Of a stretch of 15,269 nt of DNA, positions 5,104 through 12,381 are shown in pieces. The translations under genes and the position numbers were made by a program. The notes beneath the pieces were generated by a model. It saw only the letters and a program-made list of their open reading frames with translations, made no database searches and had not been told where the DNA came from. The DNA comes from Clostridia bacterium (GTDB lineage Bacteria > Bacillota > Clostridia > Oscillospirales > Butyricicoccaceae): the NCBI GenBank assembly GCA_900763355.1, contig CAAFJY010000176.1, positions 1 through 15,269 of the forward strand, written 5' to 3'. The first letter of the stretch is position 1, and every line of letters begins with the position of its first letter.

Positions 5104-7724
5104 ACGCTGCCCAGCTCCGCCAGGCCGACCAGATAGCGCGCCAGCCGGATGACATCTGCCGCTGTGACCTTGCCGTCGCCGGTCACGTCCGCCGCGGCCA
5201 GCTGCGACGCGCTGAAGGTCGCATCATCCAGAACATATTTGGCGATGCGGATGACGTCCACTGCCGTAACCTTGCCATCACCGCTCACATCCCCCAGCAG
5301 CGTGCCTCCGCTCATGGAGAGCAGCAGGGAGCCCGTGTCCAGCTCGGCCAGGACGTCCTCTTCCGTCACGGTATTTTCCGCGATGAAGCCCAGCGTGACG
5401 GGATAGGTACCCGTCTCGGCCCCGTCCAGCGTTTTCAGCGTCAGCGTGAGGAGCGGCCCGTTGTCCCGATAGGTCTCGGTGCTGTACCAGAACACCAGCC
5501 AGCCGCCCAGCTCGGGGTCATAGGGGGCGGCGAACAGGCTGCCGCCTCCGTTGAGGGCCTGAGCCAGGAGCATTTCCCCATTTTCGTCACAGGGAACGCC
5601 GAAGACCGCGGGATCTGCCTGCAAAACGAACTGATAGCTGAGGAGACCGGGGTTGTTCTGCAGATCGACCTGCAGCGTCACGGTTTTCGAGGGCTGGGCG
5701 ATCACATTGACGGTCTTCAGCCCGATGACCTGTCCCGGGAGCTCTGCTTCGGCAGTCTCCTGATAGACAAAATCGATCTCGATGATCTCGCTCTCGTTTT
5801 TCCCATCCGCCACCGCGATGACCTTTACTGTGGTGTCCTCCGTCATCTCGATGGGGTCGGTGTATTCATACAAATTCCCATCCTTCGAGCCGAACTGGTC
5901 TCCGGAACCCTCCGGGAGGGTGGGATCAGAGCCGTCGAGGGTGTAATAGATCTTTGCCCCGTCCTCTGCGGTGAGGATCAGGAGCTGGGAGGTCCCGCTG
6001 GCATAGCCGTCGATGTTGGAGGCGGGTGCGGCCGTCGTCGCCTGATAGGCCACGATAGGGCTCACGCACAGATCCCCGGTGACCGCCCACCAGCTGGTGC
6101 TGCCGGACCAGCCCACAAAGACCTTGCCCTCCTCCACAGGGATGCTCTCCGGGGGAACGGCGGATGCGCCATAGGGCACGTTCTGGGTGCTGACAGTGTT
6201 CCCGCCGGCATCCACAAAGGTCACGGTATAGGTCTGCCGCGTCCAGTCGGCCACGGCGATCAGGTTGGCATCCACGGTGATGGCCCCGTCGGTTTCCAGG
6301 GTGCTGCTGTCCCCCCGACGGACCTGCCAGCCGTTGAAGGTATAGCCCTCGGCCTCCGCCGTCTGGGGGAAGGTCAGGACCGAACCGGTCTCCAGGCCGG
6401 TCTTCAGCTCCACCGTCTGGTTCACATGATCCACAAAGACCACCGACCAGGTCTCCGGCGCCCAGACCGGGACGACCTCCATATTGCTCTGGACATCCGT
6501 CAGCCGGGAATCCCATTTGACGAAACGATAGCCCTCCTTTTCCGGCGGCTGGGGCGCTTCGGCATCTTCGCCGCGGGAAACGGTCTGCCGGGACAGCTCG
6601 GTGCCCTCGCCGTCGCTGAAGACGACGGTGTAGTCCGCGTCATAGCGGATCTGCGCCACATTGATGAGGTTTCCGCCTCCCTGAACGGCCAGGGTCACGG
6701 TATAGTCGCCGGTGTATTCGCTGGGATCCTCCTTGTTTTTCAGGGTGAGGGCAAAGGCGCCGTTATGATCCAGCGTGACCTGGTCCACATATTCCAGCTG
6801 GGATTCCGTGGGGTCGGTATTCCGGGTCTTGTAGACCATGACGGTGGCCAGCTTTCCCTCCAGATCCCCGCTCAGAGGCAGGGCTCCGGTGACGGTATAG
6901 GCCTGCCCGCTGTCATCCGGGAGCTGGGAAATGTCGTTGGTGATATAGGAATACTGGAGCTTGGTCTCCACATCGCGGCTGTCGGCCACAGCGGTGACCG
7001 GCTCCGCCGACCATTCGGACCAGTTTCCTTCCACCCATTTATAGAAGTTGTTGGTATAATACTTGTACTGATAGGTATACCGCGGACGGGTGACGGCTGC
7101 CACCGTGCGGGATTCCTCCCAGAACCAACGCCCGGCCTTGGAATAGACGCCATTGCTGGAATAGGGGTGCCAGTTGTGGCCATAGCTGTCGGTATACGCC
7201 ACATAGCGGTGATCGTGGGACTTGTTGGAGCAGTAGAAATCCTTTCCGCAGACCTGGTAGCGGGAGGTGGACCAGGCCGAGTTTTCAATGCGCCATCTCC
7301 CGCCATAGTTGTTCTTGCCGGAGGTGGGGCAATAGGAATTGTTGGTGCCATTGGTCCAGCGGCCATAGCGATACTGGGTATAGGCCTGGGAGACCACCAC
7401 GGTCTCCACCTGCACCAGTCGGACCGCGTCGTTTGTCTCCAGCTGGCTGTCGCTGGTAAAGCTGCTGCCCCAATAAGAGGTGGAGCCCTCATAGGTCCAG
7501 CCGCTCATCTGGGTGAAGGGGACTTTGCACGAGGTGGTGAACATGGTCTGCTTGCTGTTGTCCCGGTAGCGGTAGACCGTCCGGGTGCGGATGCTGTCCT
7601 CCGCGACGCCCTCCGGCGCGGTATCGCTCCACCCGCTCCAGGAGACGGTGATCTTCGGGACAAGCCGAAGCCACCTCCGACAGTGCGCCGCCGGTGCGGT
7701 CCGCTCCATCCAGTGCCAGAGCAT
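5100..7724 (-). CDS. C-terminal fragment of the giant gene: InlB-type repeats, cohesin-like domain and dockerin
   Basis: An open frame of 874 codons. Its first 22 codons or so, before 7658, are the wrong frame of the upstream part, so the homologous sequence begins near 7658 (PKITVSWSGWSDTAP). It has no signal peptide and no convincing start or SD, so it would not be exported alone. From the N terminus: Trp/Tyr-rich region with W-S-x-W-S motifs (about 7000-7650), three InlB/Listeria-Bacteroides-type repeats ending in GW/KW motifs (about 6050-6640), a chitobiase C-terminal-like domain (AKIYYTLDGSDPTLPEG, about 5750-6030), a cohesin-like domain (about 5300-5715, NNPGLLSYQFVLQADPAVF and LVFWYSTETY) and a C-terminal dockerin. 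The stop overlaps the next start (ATGA). Products annotated from this frame alone would miss the enzyme head. Confidence 0.7.
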   Translation of the reverse strand: MLWHWMERTAPAAHCRRWLRLVPKITVSWSGWSDTAPEGVAEDSIRTRTVYRYRDNSKQTMFTTSCKVPFTQMSGWTYEGSTSYWGSSFTSDSQLETNDAVRLVQVETVVVSQAYTQYRYGRWTNGTNNSYCPTSGKNNYGGRWRIENSAWSTSRYQVCGKDFYCSNKSHDHRYVAYTDSYGHNWHPYSSNGVYSKAGRWFWEESRTVAAVTRPRYTYQYKYYTNNFYKWVEGNWSEWSAEPVTAVADSRDVETKLQYSYITNDISQLPDDSGQAYTVTGALPLSGDLEGKLATVMVYKTRNTDPTESQLEYVDQVTLDHNGAFALTLKNKEDPSEYTGDYTVTLAVQGGGNLINVAQIRYDADYTVVFSDGEGTELSRQTVSRGEDAEAPQPPEKEGYRFVKWDSRLTDVQSNMEVVPVWAPETWSVVFVDHVNQTVELKTGLETGSVLTFPQTAEAEGYTFNGWQVRRGDSSTLETDGAITVDANLIAVADWTRQTYTVTFVDAGGNTVSTQNVPYGASAVPPESIPVEEGKVFVGWSGSTSWWAVTGDLCVSPIVAYQATTAAPASNIDGYASGTSQLLILTAEDGAKIYYTLDGSDPTLPEGSGDQFGSKDGNLYEYTDPIEMTEDTTVKVIAVADGKNESEIIEIDFVYQETAEAELPGQVIGLKTVNVIAQPSKTVTLQVDLQNNPGLLSYQFVLQADPAVFGVPCDENGEMLLAQALNGGGSLFAAPYDPELGGWLVFWYSTETYRDNGPLLTLTLKTLDGAETGTYPVTLGFIAENTVTEEDVLAELDTGSLLLSMSGGTLLGDVSGDGKVTAVDVIRIAKYVLDDATFSASQLAAADVTGDGKVTAADVIRLARYLVGLAELGSV
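5103..5294 (-). other. Type I-like dockerin module
   Basis: 64 C-terminal residues hold two calcium-binding loop-helix repeats: DVSGDGKVTAVD followed by VIRIAKYVL, and DVTGDGKVTAAD followed by VIRLARYLV. The loop ligands (D, S/T, D, T, D at positions 1, 3, 5, 9, 12) are intact in both. The repeats are nearly identical, giving the internal two-fold symmetry that permits dual-mode binding in classical dockerins. Positions 10-11 are Ala-Val and Ala-Ala, unlike the Ser/Thr pair of C. thermocellum, so a private specificity is expected. It ends at the natural stop of the giant gene. Confidence 0.9.
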
Positions 7725-8382
7725 AGAGCTCTACCACGTCCGCCCGGGTGTATTCTCCCCGGTTGCCCAGGGCGATGGTGATGGACTTGCCGGTGAGATG
7801 CTGCTCATCCTCTCCCAGAGCCACGGAATCCACCGCCAGGGCCAGGACCTTACGGACCGGTTTTCCGTCTTCGCCGGTCTGTTCGCTCTTGAGAACGGCG
7901 ATGACCTTGACGCCCACGGTGTCCCCGCCCAGCTGGGCCCGGGGCGCGGTGGTGATGTCATACTGCACCTCGTAAGCGGTGGCATTTTCGTTGCGGAGGG
8001 CGGAAACGCCGCTGATGATCACCGGGAGATCTGCCTTTTCCCACTGGCGCACTGCCACCAGGGAGAAGTCCGAATCCACGCATTCCACATCCATCTGACT
8101 TTCCGCGTCGGCAGAAACCACCCGCCAGCCGGTGAAGACGAAGCCCTCCTTCTCGCTGAGATAAGCGCAGGCGGACGCGGAATCAATGCCGCTGCCAAAG
8201 CGGATCTTCTGGGTGTGGACCATGGTCTCTCCATCGTAATCAAAGAAGCGGACCGTGTAGGTCTTGATCTCGTACTGGGCGGTGACGGTGAGATCCCCCG
8301 TCACCTGCCGGAAGGACCGGTCCCACCCCGCGAAGGTATAGCCACGCCGCTGCGGCACAGAGGGGGCTGTCGCCGCGCCGCC
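7489..8382 (-). CDS. Middle fragment of the giant gene: InlB-type repeats and unknown domain
   Basis: This frame is continuous with the N-terminal ORF across TAG 8383-8385. It completes the first InlB-type repeat (RRGYTFAGWDRSFRQVTGD), adds a second (VRFFDYDGETMVHTQKIRFG to EGFVFTGWRV), then about 120 residues of unrecognised beta-rich sequence (PVIISGVSALRNENATAYEV to VELYALALDGADRTGGAL). Codons after 7660 (EDHRLLERVERYRAGG onward to the stop at 7489) are out-of-frame sequence past the frameshift. No start codon with a good SD was found; an apparent ATG/GTG start inside the repeat (near 8358) would begin mid-domain. It is best read as part of the broken gene. Confidence 0.65.
   Translation of the reverse strand, partial: GGAATAPSVPQRRGYTFAGWDRSFRQVTGDLTVTAQYEIKTYTVRFFDYDGETMVHTQKIRFGSGIDSASACAYLSEKEGFVFTGWRVVSADAESQMDVECVDSDFSLVAVRQWEKADLPVIISGVSALRNENATAYEVQYDITTAPRAQLGGDTVGVKVIAVLKSEQTGEDGKPVRKVLALAVDSVALGEDEQHLTGKSITIALGNRGEYTRADVVELYALALDGADRTGGALSEVASACPEDHRLLERVERYRAGGRRGGQHPHPDGLPLPGQQQADHVHHLVQSPLHPDERLDL
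7657..7659 (-). other. Frameshift site in a CCC run
   Basis: Upstream of this point the coding frame is that of the SLH-side ORF (SEVASACP). Downstream the meaningful frame is shifted by one base (KITVSWSGWSDTAP). Removing one C from the run gives a seamless join. This could be a genuine insertion or a homopolymer base-calling error. Confidence 0.7.
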
Positions 8383-8385
8383 CTA
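8383..8385 (-). other. In-frame amber codon interrupting an InlB-type repeat
   Basis: The codons around it read TEQSVP-TAG-GGAATAPSVPQRRGYTFAGW. InlB-type repeats usually have V-P-Y-G here, and this protein's own later repeat reads NVPYGASAVPP. A single change in TAT or TAC would create the stop. TAG also ends the gene at 3275, so TAG is unlikely to be reassigned in this genome. Confidence 0.8.
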
Positions 8386-10401
8386 GGGCACGCTCTGCTC
8401 GGTCAGGAGCGCCCCATCGTAATTGACAAACCGCACGGTGGAGGGCTCGTGCGCCGTGATCCGGAGCCGCTGGCTGGAATCGCCGAAGCCGGCAGCATTG
8501 CGGGCGCGGACCTGGAATTCATAGATCCCGGCGGCATCGGCAGTCACCGAAGCCTGGGACTGCGTGACCGTCTGGGTCGTTTCAGCCCCGTTGACCGAGA
8601 CTGTCACCTCGTAGTCCGCGGCGTTTCGAATCTCCGGCCAGCTCACAGCCAGGACCGTCCCCACCGGCACATCGCTGCCCAGTCCGCCCGCCGTCAGCAC
8701 CGGCGCAGCCGGGGCAGTCACGGACACCAGCTGCTCCCGGGTCTCGCTGGTGGTGCAGCCCGCCTTCTGGGCATAGGCATACACCGTCTGGGTGGACGTC
8801 AGCGTCAGGGGCGAAGCATAGGGGCTGAAGGTCACGCCGTCCAGAGAATAATAAATGCTCGCGCCGCCGGTGCTGCAGGTCAGAGTGACCGTCGTCCCCT
8901 CGGGGGTCTCGTTCAGGTAAAAGTCCGGCTCGGCGCAGCTGCCCACGTTATAGGTCTGGCTCCCGCGCACCGTCTGATAGCCGCTGGCCGAAGCCGAGGC
9001 CGAGACCGTCTGGGAATAGCGCAGCTCCACAGTCACGCTGCTGCCGCTGTTCTGGATGATCCGCTCCGCCGGCGTGACCGTCACCTTTGCCCCCGGCGTG
9101 GAGGAGGAGATCGTCGCCCGGATGCCGCCATCCACCGCCACCGCCTGGCCAAAGCGCAGATCGCAGTTTTTCACCTTCGGCTGAGACACAGGCGAGACGG
9201 TGAAGGTACGGCTCGCCCAATACCACGCCTCCCCGTTGGAGTCAATGGCCTCGATGCCGTATTGATAGCTCCCCGCCTTCAGGTTCCCAAAGGTGAGCTG
9301 AAGGTTGATCTTGCTGCTCGAATTGATGGTGTAGAGGTTCTTGTCCACCGGGATCACATCGGTCCGCTCCCGATCCCAGCAGCTTTTGTCGCTGACGCTG
9401 CCGCCGGCACGGAAGAAAAAGGCCTGCACCGACCGGATATTTCCGTCTTTCGCCGTCACCGAGCCGCTGGTGAGATTCTGCTTGTAACTGGCCCGTTGGG
9501 TAAAGCTCTGCGGCTGGGTGATGTTGTCGGAAAACCGGATGGTGACGGGGAGCGATCCGATGCGCTGTACATTTCCGCTGGGAATATATCCCTGACATCT
9601 GACCTGAGCCGCCGTGTACTCAGCATAATACCATTTTTCTTTGTTATAGTTGGTGACCGAGTACAGTACACTCAATGTCCCGCCGACTTGGACCACCTTT
9701 CTGCCATTGGGTGCATTGGAATACGGCGTGTCCTTCAAGTACAAGGATGTACCGCTCGTTCCCTTGGTCACCTTATATACACCACTGTCCTGAACATTTT
9801 TTGTTCCATCAAAATTATATGTATATTTGCAGTCTGGACAAACCCCATATTGTATATTTTTATGGGTGCATGTATTTATTTTGTCAGTCGCCAATGTATA
9901 ACCCGCAATCGGAGCTCCCCACCCACGATAAGTATAATGTGATTTATTGACCGTAGATATTGCGGTAACGCAAATCGGATACTTGCCGCCGTATGCATGG
10001 ATAACTGTTCCGTTTCCCAAGGATAATCCAACATGTCCATACGAGGAACCCGGATTCTTCTTGTCGGCCCAGAATACAAATGCGCCGCGCGGCGGATTCC
10101 CGTCAGTATGCTGAATCAGCGCATCCCCCATAACACGCGCATCACTATAAGACCGATTGCCTATTTTTGCGCCTTTATTATATGCATTCCAGACAAACGC
10201 AGCACAATATCCAGTCCAATAACCCGCCTTCTGGTTATACTGTGTTTTTTTCAGATATTCTGCCTGCTCGATCGCCTTTTCGATTTGTTCGTTGGTAATG
10301 ATCTTGTCGGCCGCTTCCACTTCAATGCTCATGGCCGGGAACATTCCCAGTAAAAGCATTAACACCAGCAGAAGCGAGACGCCTCTCATACCTTTTTTCA
10401 T
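8383..10401 (-). CDS. Secreted CHAP/NlpC-P60-type cell-wall hydrolase, N-terminal ORF of the giant gene
   Basis: 672 residues as written. Signal peptide residues 1-30 (MKKGMRGVSLLLVLMLLLG, cleavage near VEA-AD). Papain-like peptidoglycan amidase/endopeptidase domain about 35-165: nucleophile Cys66 in GYCAAFVWNAY, base His123 in YGHVGLSLGNG, His135 nearby. CHAP and NlpC/P60 are both possible. A Cys178-x-His180...Cys188-x-x-Cys191 cluster may bind zinc. SH3-like domain about 205-280, Ig-like about 285-400, chitobiase C-terminal-like about 490-560, fibronectin III about 563-650, then an InlB-type repeat cut by TAG. ATG 10399-10401 was chosen because GAGGAGGGG, the last codons of the SLH-cohesin gene, forms its SD. 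As written it could still be secreted as an active enzyme, but without its dockerin. The 5' 800 bp are unusually AT-rich. Confidence 0.85.
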   Translation of the reverse strand: MKKGMRGVSLLLVLMLLLGMFPAMSIEVEAADKIITNEQIEKAIEQAEYLKKTQYNQKAGYWTGYCAAFVWNAYNKGAKIGNRSYSDARVMGDALIQHTDGNPPRGAFVFWADKKNPGSSYGHVGLSLGNGTVIHAYGGKYPICVTAISTVNKSHYTYRGWGAPIAGYTLATDKINTCTHKNIQYGVCPDCKYTYNFDGTKNVQDSGVYKVTKGTSGTSLYLKDTPYSNAPNGRKVVQVGGTLSVLYSVTNYNKEKWYYAEYTAAQVRCQGYIPSGNVQRIGSLPVTIRFSDNITQPQSFTQRASYKQNLTSGSVTAKDGNIRSVQAFFFRAGGSVSDKSCWDRERTDVIPVDKNLYTINSSSKINLQLTFGNLKAGSYQYGIEAIDSNGEAWYWASRTFTVSPVSQPKVKNCDLRFGQAVAVDGGIRATISSSTPGAKVTVTPAERIIQNSGSSVTVELRYSQTVSASASASGYQTVRGSQTYNVGSCAEPDFYLNETPEGTTVTLTCSTGGASIYYSLDGVTFSPYASPLTLTSTQTVYAYAQKAGCTTSETREQLVSVTAPAAPVLTAGGLGSDVPVGTVLAVSWPEIRNAADYEVTVSVNGAETTQTVTQSQASVTADAAGIYEFQVRARNAAGFGDSSQRLRITAHEPSTVRFVNYDGALLTEQSVP
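9600..10401. other. AT-rich segment encoding the enzyme head
   Basis: Hand counts of 60-base blocks give about 32% GC (9841-9900) and 38% (10141-10200, 10201-10260), against 55% at 9481-9600 and 73% at 8641-8700. The change, near 9600, falls around residue 267, at the end of the SH3-like domain. The other edge coincides with the start codon, next to the GC-rich SLH gene. This suggests the catalytic module came from a low-GC donor. Confidence 0.75.
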
Positions 10402-10405
10402 CTCT

Positions 10406-11536
10406 TTACCCCTCCTCAAGAATTTCCAAAAATCCCACCAGAATCTTGGCCGTCTCGGCGCGGGAAGCGCTCCCCTGGGGGCGGAAAGCGCCGTCCGGAT
10501 AACCGGAGATCAGCCCGGCGTCGGCGATGACCGCCACCGCGCTTTTGGCATAGGCGCCGATCTGCCCCTCATCGGCAAAAACGCTCTGCCGCTTCCCAGA
10601 CGGCAGCGCGAGGGACACCTTCTCCGCGCAGCGCTGCAGGATCACCGCGATCTGCTCCCGGGTGATCTGAGCGTCGGGCAGAAAATGCGCCGCGTCCGCT
10701 CCCTTTACAAAGCCCTTTTCCGCCGCCCAGGCGATATAGCCGCTGGCCCAATGCCCCTCCGGCACATCCGCAAAGGCGGAGCCGGAAAATTCCGACACAT
10801 CCGCGCTCAGCACTCCCGCCAGCATTTTCACAAACTCCGCCCGGGTGAGCTTGCGCTCCGGGTAAAAGAGCCCGCCGCTGCCGCAGACGATCCCCCGCTT
10901 GGCCAGGGTCTCGATGGGGCCCTTGGCCCAATGGCCGTCGGGCACATCCGGGAAAAGGGGCGGCACGCCCGTCTCCGGCGCGCTGGGTTCGGCCGGTCCG
11001 GCAGGCTGTCCGGGCACCGGAGCATCGGTTTCTGTCCCGGGCTGGGGATCCTTCCCTGCCACCTTGACACTGCCGCTGTCCGCAAGCACGGGGACCGGCG
11101 CACCGGTCTCATCCACCGTGTTGTCTGCGGACGCCTGGACCATCACCGCATAATCGCCGTTCTTGGCGGAATCGGCGATGCGGAAGGTCAGGCTCAGCAT
11201 CTCCCCGTCGGCGCCGGCGTTTTTGGCGCTGTACCAGAACACCCGCAGACCGCCGTCCTGGGTCTCCTTGGGCAGCAGCGTCCCCGTGGGGAATGCCTCC
11301 CCCGCCGCCACCGGCGCGCTCAAGCTGAGCACGGCAGGATCCCAGCGGATCTCCAGCATCCATCCGGCCAGACCGCTGTTCTGGCGGATGTTCACCGGGA
11401 CCGTTACCGTCTCTCCCGCCGCGCCGGAAACGGTCTCGGCGGAGATCACGGGCGTCTGTGCCCCCAGGGCCGTGCCTGTCAGCAGACAGCAGACCAATAA
11501 AAGGATCGCCGTTCGTTTGATCTTGATGTGGTTCAT
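10406..11536 (-). CDS. Cell-surface cohesin protein with three SLH domains (anchoring scaffoldin-like)
   Basis: 376 residues. Signal peptide about 1-26 (MNHIKIKRTAILLLVCCLLT, ending ALGA). One cohesin-like domain about 28-158 (QNSGLAGWMLEIRWDPAVL, RVFWYSAKNAGADGEMLSL). Pro-rich linker about 161-193. Three S-layer homology domains, about 194-240, 255-305 and 318-370 (FPDVPDGHWAKGPI...TRAEFVKML; FADVPEGHWASGYI...TREQIAVIL; ISGYPDGAFRPQG...SRAETAKIL). SLH domains bind pyruvylated secondary cell-wall polymers, so this protein should display one cohesin on the cell surface, like the anchoring scaffoldins of cellulosomes. The start ATG 11534-11536 has GGGAGGGG upstream. It is the first gene of the cassette, 4 bp before the dockerin-bearing gene. 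The third SLH domain departs most from consensus at its start. Confidence 0.88.
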   Translation of the reverse strand: MNHIKIKRTAILLLVCCLLTGTALGAQTPVISAETVSGAAGETVTVPVNIRQNSGLAGWMLEIRWDPAVLSLSAPVAAGEAFPTGTLLPKETQDGGLRVFWYSAKNAGADGEMLSLTFRIADSAKNGDYAVMVQASADNTVDETGAPVPVLADSGSVKVAGKDPQPGTETDAPVPGQPAGPAEPSAPETGVPPLFPDVPDGHWAKGPIETLAKRGIVCGSGGLFYPERKLTRAEFVKMLAGVLSADVSEFSGSAFADVPEGHWASGYIAWAAEKGFVKGADAAHFLPDAQITREQIAVILQRCAEKVSLALPSGKRQSVFADEGQIGAYAKSAVAVIADAGLISGYPDGAFRPQGSASRAETAKILVGFLEILEEG

Positions 11537-11603
11537 AGGACCCCTCCCGCTGTTTGGTCGGAACCGACCGCGTCCTTCGGCCGTGACCTGTATTGACATC
11601 TTC

Positions 11604-11632
11604 ATTCCAGGGGATTTTGAACATTTTGTAAA
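11604..11632 (-). promoter_or_regulatory. Possible sigma-A type promoter of the surface cassette
   Basis: On the minus strand TTTACA (11627-11632), 17 bases, TGGAAT (11604-11609), 68 bp before the SLH-cohesin start. The -35 is 5 of 6, the -10 only 4 of 6. The region between the terminator at 11735-11760 and this gene is AT-rich, so other weak pairs exist. It must hold a promoter if that terminator is efficient. Confidence 0.35.
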
Positions 11633-11734
11633 GGGACTTTTCAAAAGTAACGCCAAAAATGCGCAAATTTTTCGTCTCCCGCTCTGTACCGTCGTCTTGT
11701 CTCCTGGTCCCGCAGAGTTTTTTCAAAAAAACGA

Positions 11735-11760
11735 AAAAACTCCGGTCACCCGGAGTTTTT
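11735..11760. terminator. Strong bidirectional-type terminator
   Basis: AAAAACTCCGG and CCGGAGTTTTT pair around a 4-base TCAC loop. On the minus strand the stem is followed by TTTTTTCG and then TTTTTTTG, a classic Rho-independent end. It closes the ndoA/membrane-protein unit 36 bp after its last stop and isolates the surface cassette. Confidence 0.9.
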
Positions 11761-11795
11761 CTTCAAAATATATGCACTTTTTCGGAAAAAGGCGT

Positions 11796-12380
11796 TCAGG
11801 ACAGGCTATATTTCCCGCTGAAGAGGACGGTGCAGCTCCCGCCGGCGGTGAGGCCGCAGCCGGAGACTCCCGCGGCATAGAGATGGTTGACGGCCAGCGC
11901 CTTGCCGGAGGCCAGGCTCGTGGCGTCGCTCAGGTCCATGAGGGAGGAGACGCACGTCCCGCTGCCGGAGCGGAGGACCAGCTGCCCGCCGGTCTCCAGC
12001 GTCAGCTTCTGCCCCGCGGAGAGGGTGAGAGTGGTCCACTGGGCGCTGCTGCCCCCCATCTGCTCCACCGCCGCCTGGGCGATGGCCTGGATGAGGGCGC
12101 TGTCGGCCGCGGGATCCAGGGAACGCAGCTTTTGGTCAACGGACCGCTCCAGGGCCGCCGACTGATTGTTGAGCAGAGTCTCGTACTCGCTCTGCAGGGC
12201 GGCGGTTTTTTGGTCGATCTCCTGGCGGGAGGCCGGGAGGAGGACGTCGTTTACATAGCTCAGGGTGATGAGCGGGTCGCTCTGGCTGCCGTAGTCCACG
12301 GCGATGGCCCAGACCCCGGCCAGCAGCATCACGCCGATCCCGGCGCAAAGGATCCGGGTGCCCCATCCGTTCTTTTTCAC
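11796..12380 (-). CDS. Small membrane-anchored protein of unknown function
   Basis: 194 residues starting at GTG 12378-12380, preceded by GGAGGG, which lies in the last codons of ndoA. Residues 9-28 (RILCAGIGVMLLAGVWAIAV) form one membrane anchor or uncleaved signal. About residues 50-90 (SRQEIDQKTAALQSEYETLL) look like a coiled coil. The outer C-terminal part is Gly/Ser/Thr-rich with repeated short beta elements (LTLSAGQKLTLETGGQLVLR, GGSCTVLFSGKYSLS). I do not recognise a characterised family. It is 1 bp from ndoA, so it is co-transcribed and probably coupled, and is the last gene before the terminator. A cell-envelope role is the most that can be said. Confidence 0.8.
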   Translation of the reverse strand: MKKNGWGTRILCAGIGVMLLAGVWAIAVDYGSQSDPLITLSYVNDVLLPASRQEIDQKTAALQSEYETLLNNQSAALERSVDQKLRSLDPAADSALIQAIAQAAVEQMGGSSAQWTTLTLSAGQKLTLETGGQLVLRSGSGTCVSSLMDLSDATSLASGKALAVNHLYAAGVSGCGLTAGGSCTVLFSGKYSLS

Positions 12381-12381
12381 A

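Larger units (their letters stand above)
5100..10401 (-). pseudogene. Giant modular dockerin-bearing cell-wall hydrolase gene, interrupted by an amber codon and a frameshift
   Basis: Three consecutive open pieces join into one protein of about 1,766 residues if TAG 8383-8385 is read as an amino acid and one base is dropped from the CCC run at 7657-7659. Order: signal peptide, CHAP/NlpC-P60-like hydrolase, Cys/His motif, SH3-like domain, Ig-like region, chitobiase C-terminal-like domain, fibronectin III, two InlB-type repeats, unknown domain, Trp/Tyr-rich region, three more InlB-type repeats, a second chitobiase-like domain, cohesin-like domain and dockerin. Each break falls inside a domain that continues on the other side: the InlB repeat reads ...EQSVP-stop-GGAATAPS..., and the Trp-rich region starts straight after the shift. 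This indicates recent damage or sequence error rather than separate genes. The gene starts 4 bp after the SLH-cohesin gene. Confidence 0.75.

Noticed and set aside
8383..8385. Programmed TAG read-through or recoded amber in the giant gene
   Set aside because: TAG is used as an ordinary stop at 3275, no pyrrolysine-type stem-loop context was noticed, and a second independent break follows, so mutation or sequence error is simpler.
5055..9942. Very long plus-strand open frames (908 codons at 5055-7781, 785 codons at 7585-9942)
   Set aside because: Antisense to the clearly recognisable repeat, cohesin and dockerin frames. They are low-complexity Gly/His/Arg/Ile-rich translations with no domains, typical of shadows in GC-rich DNA.
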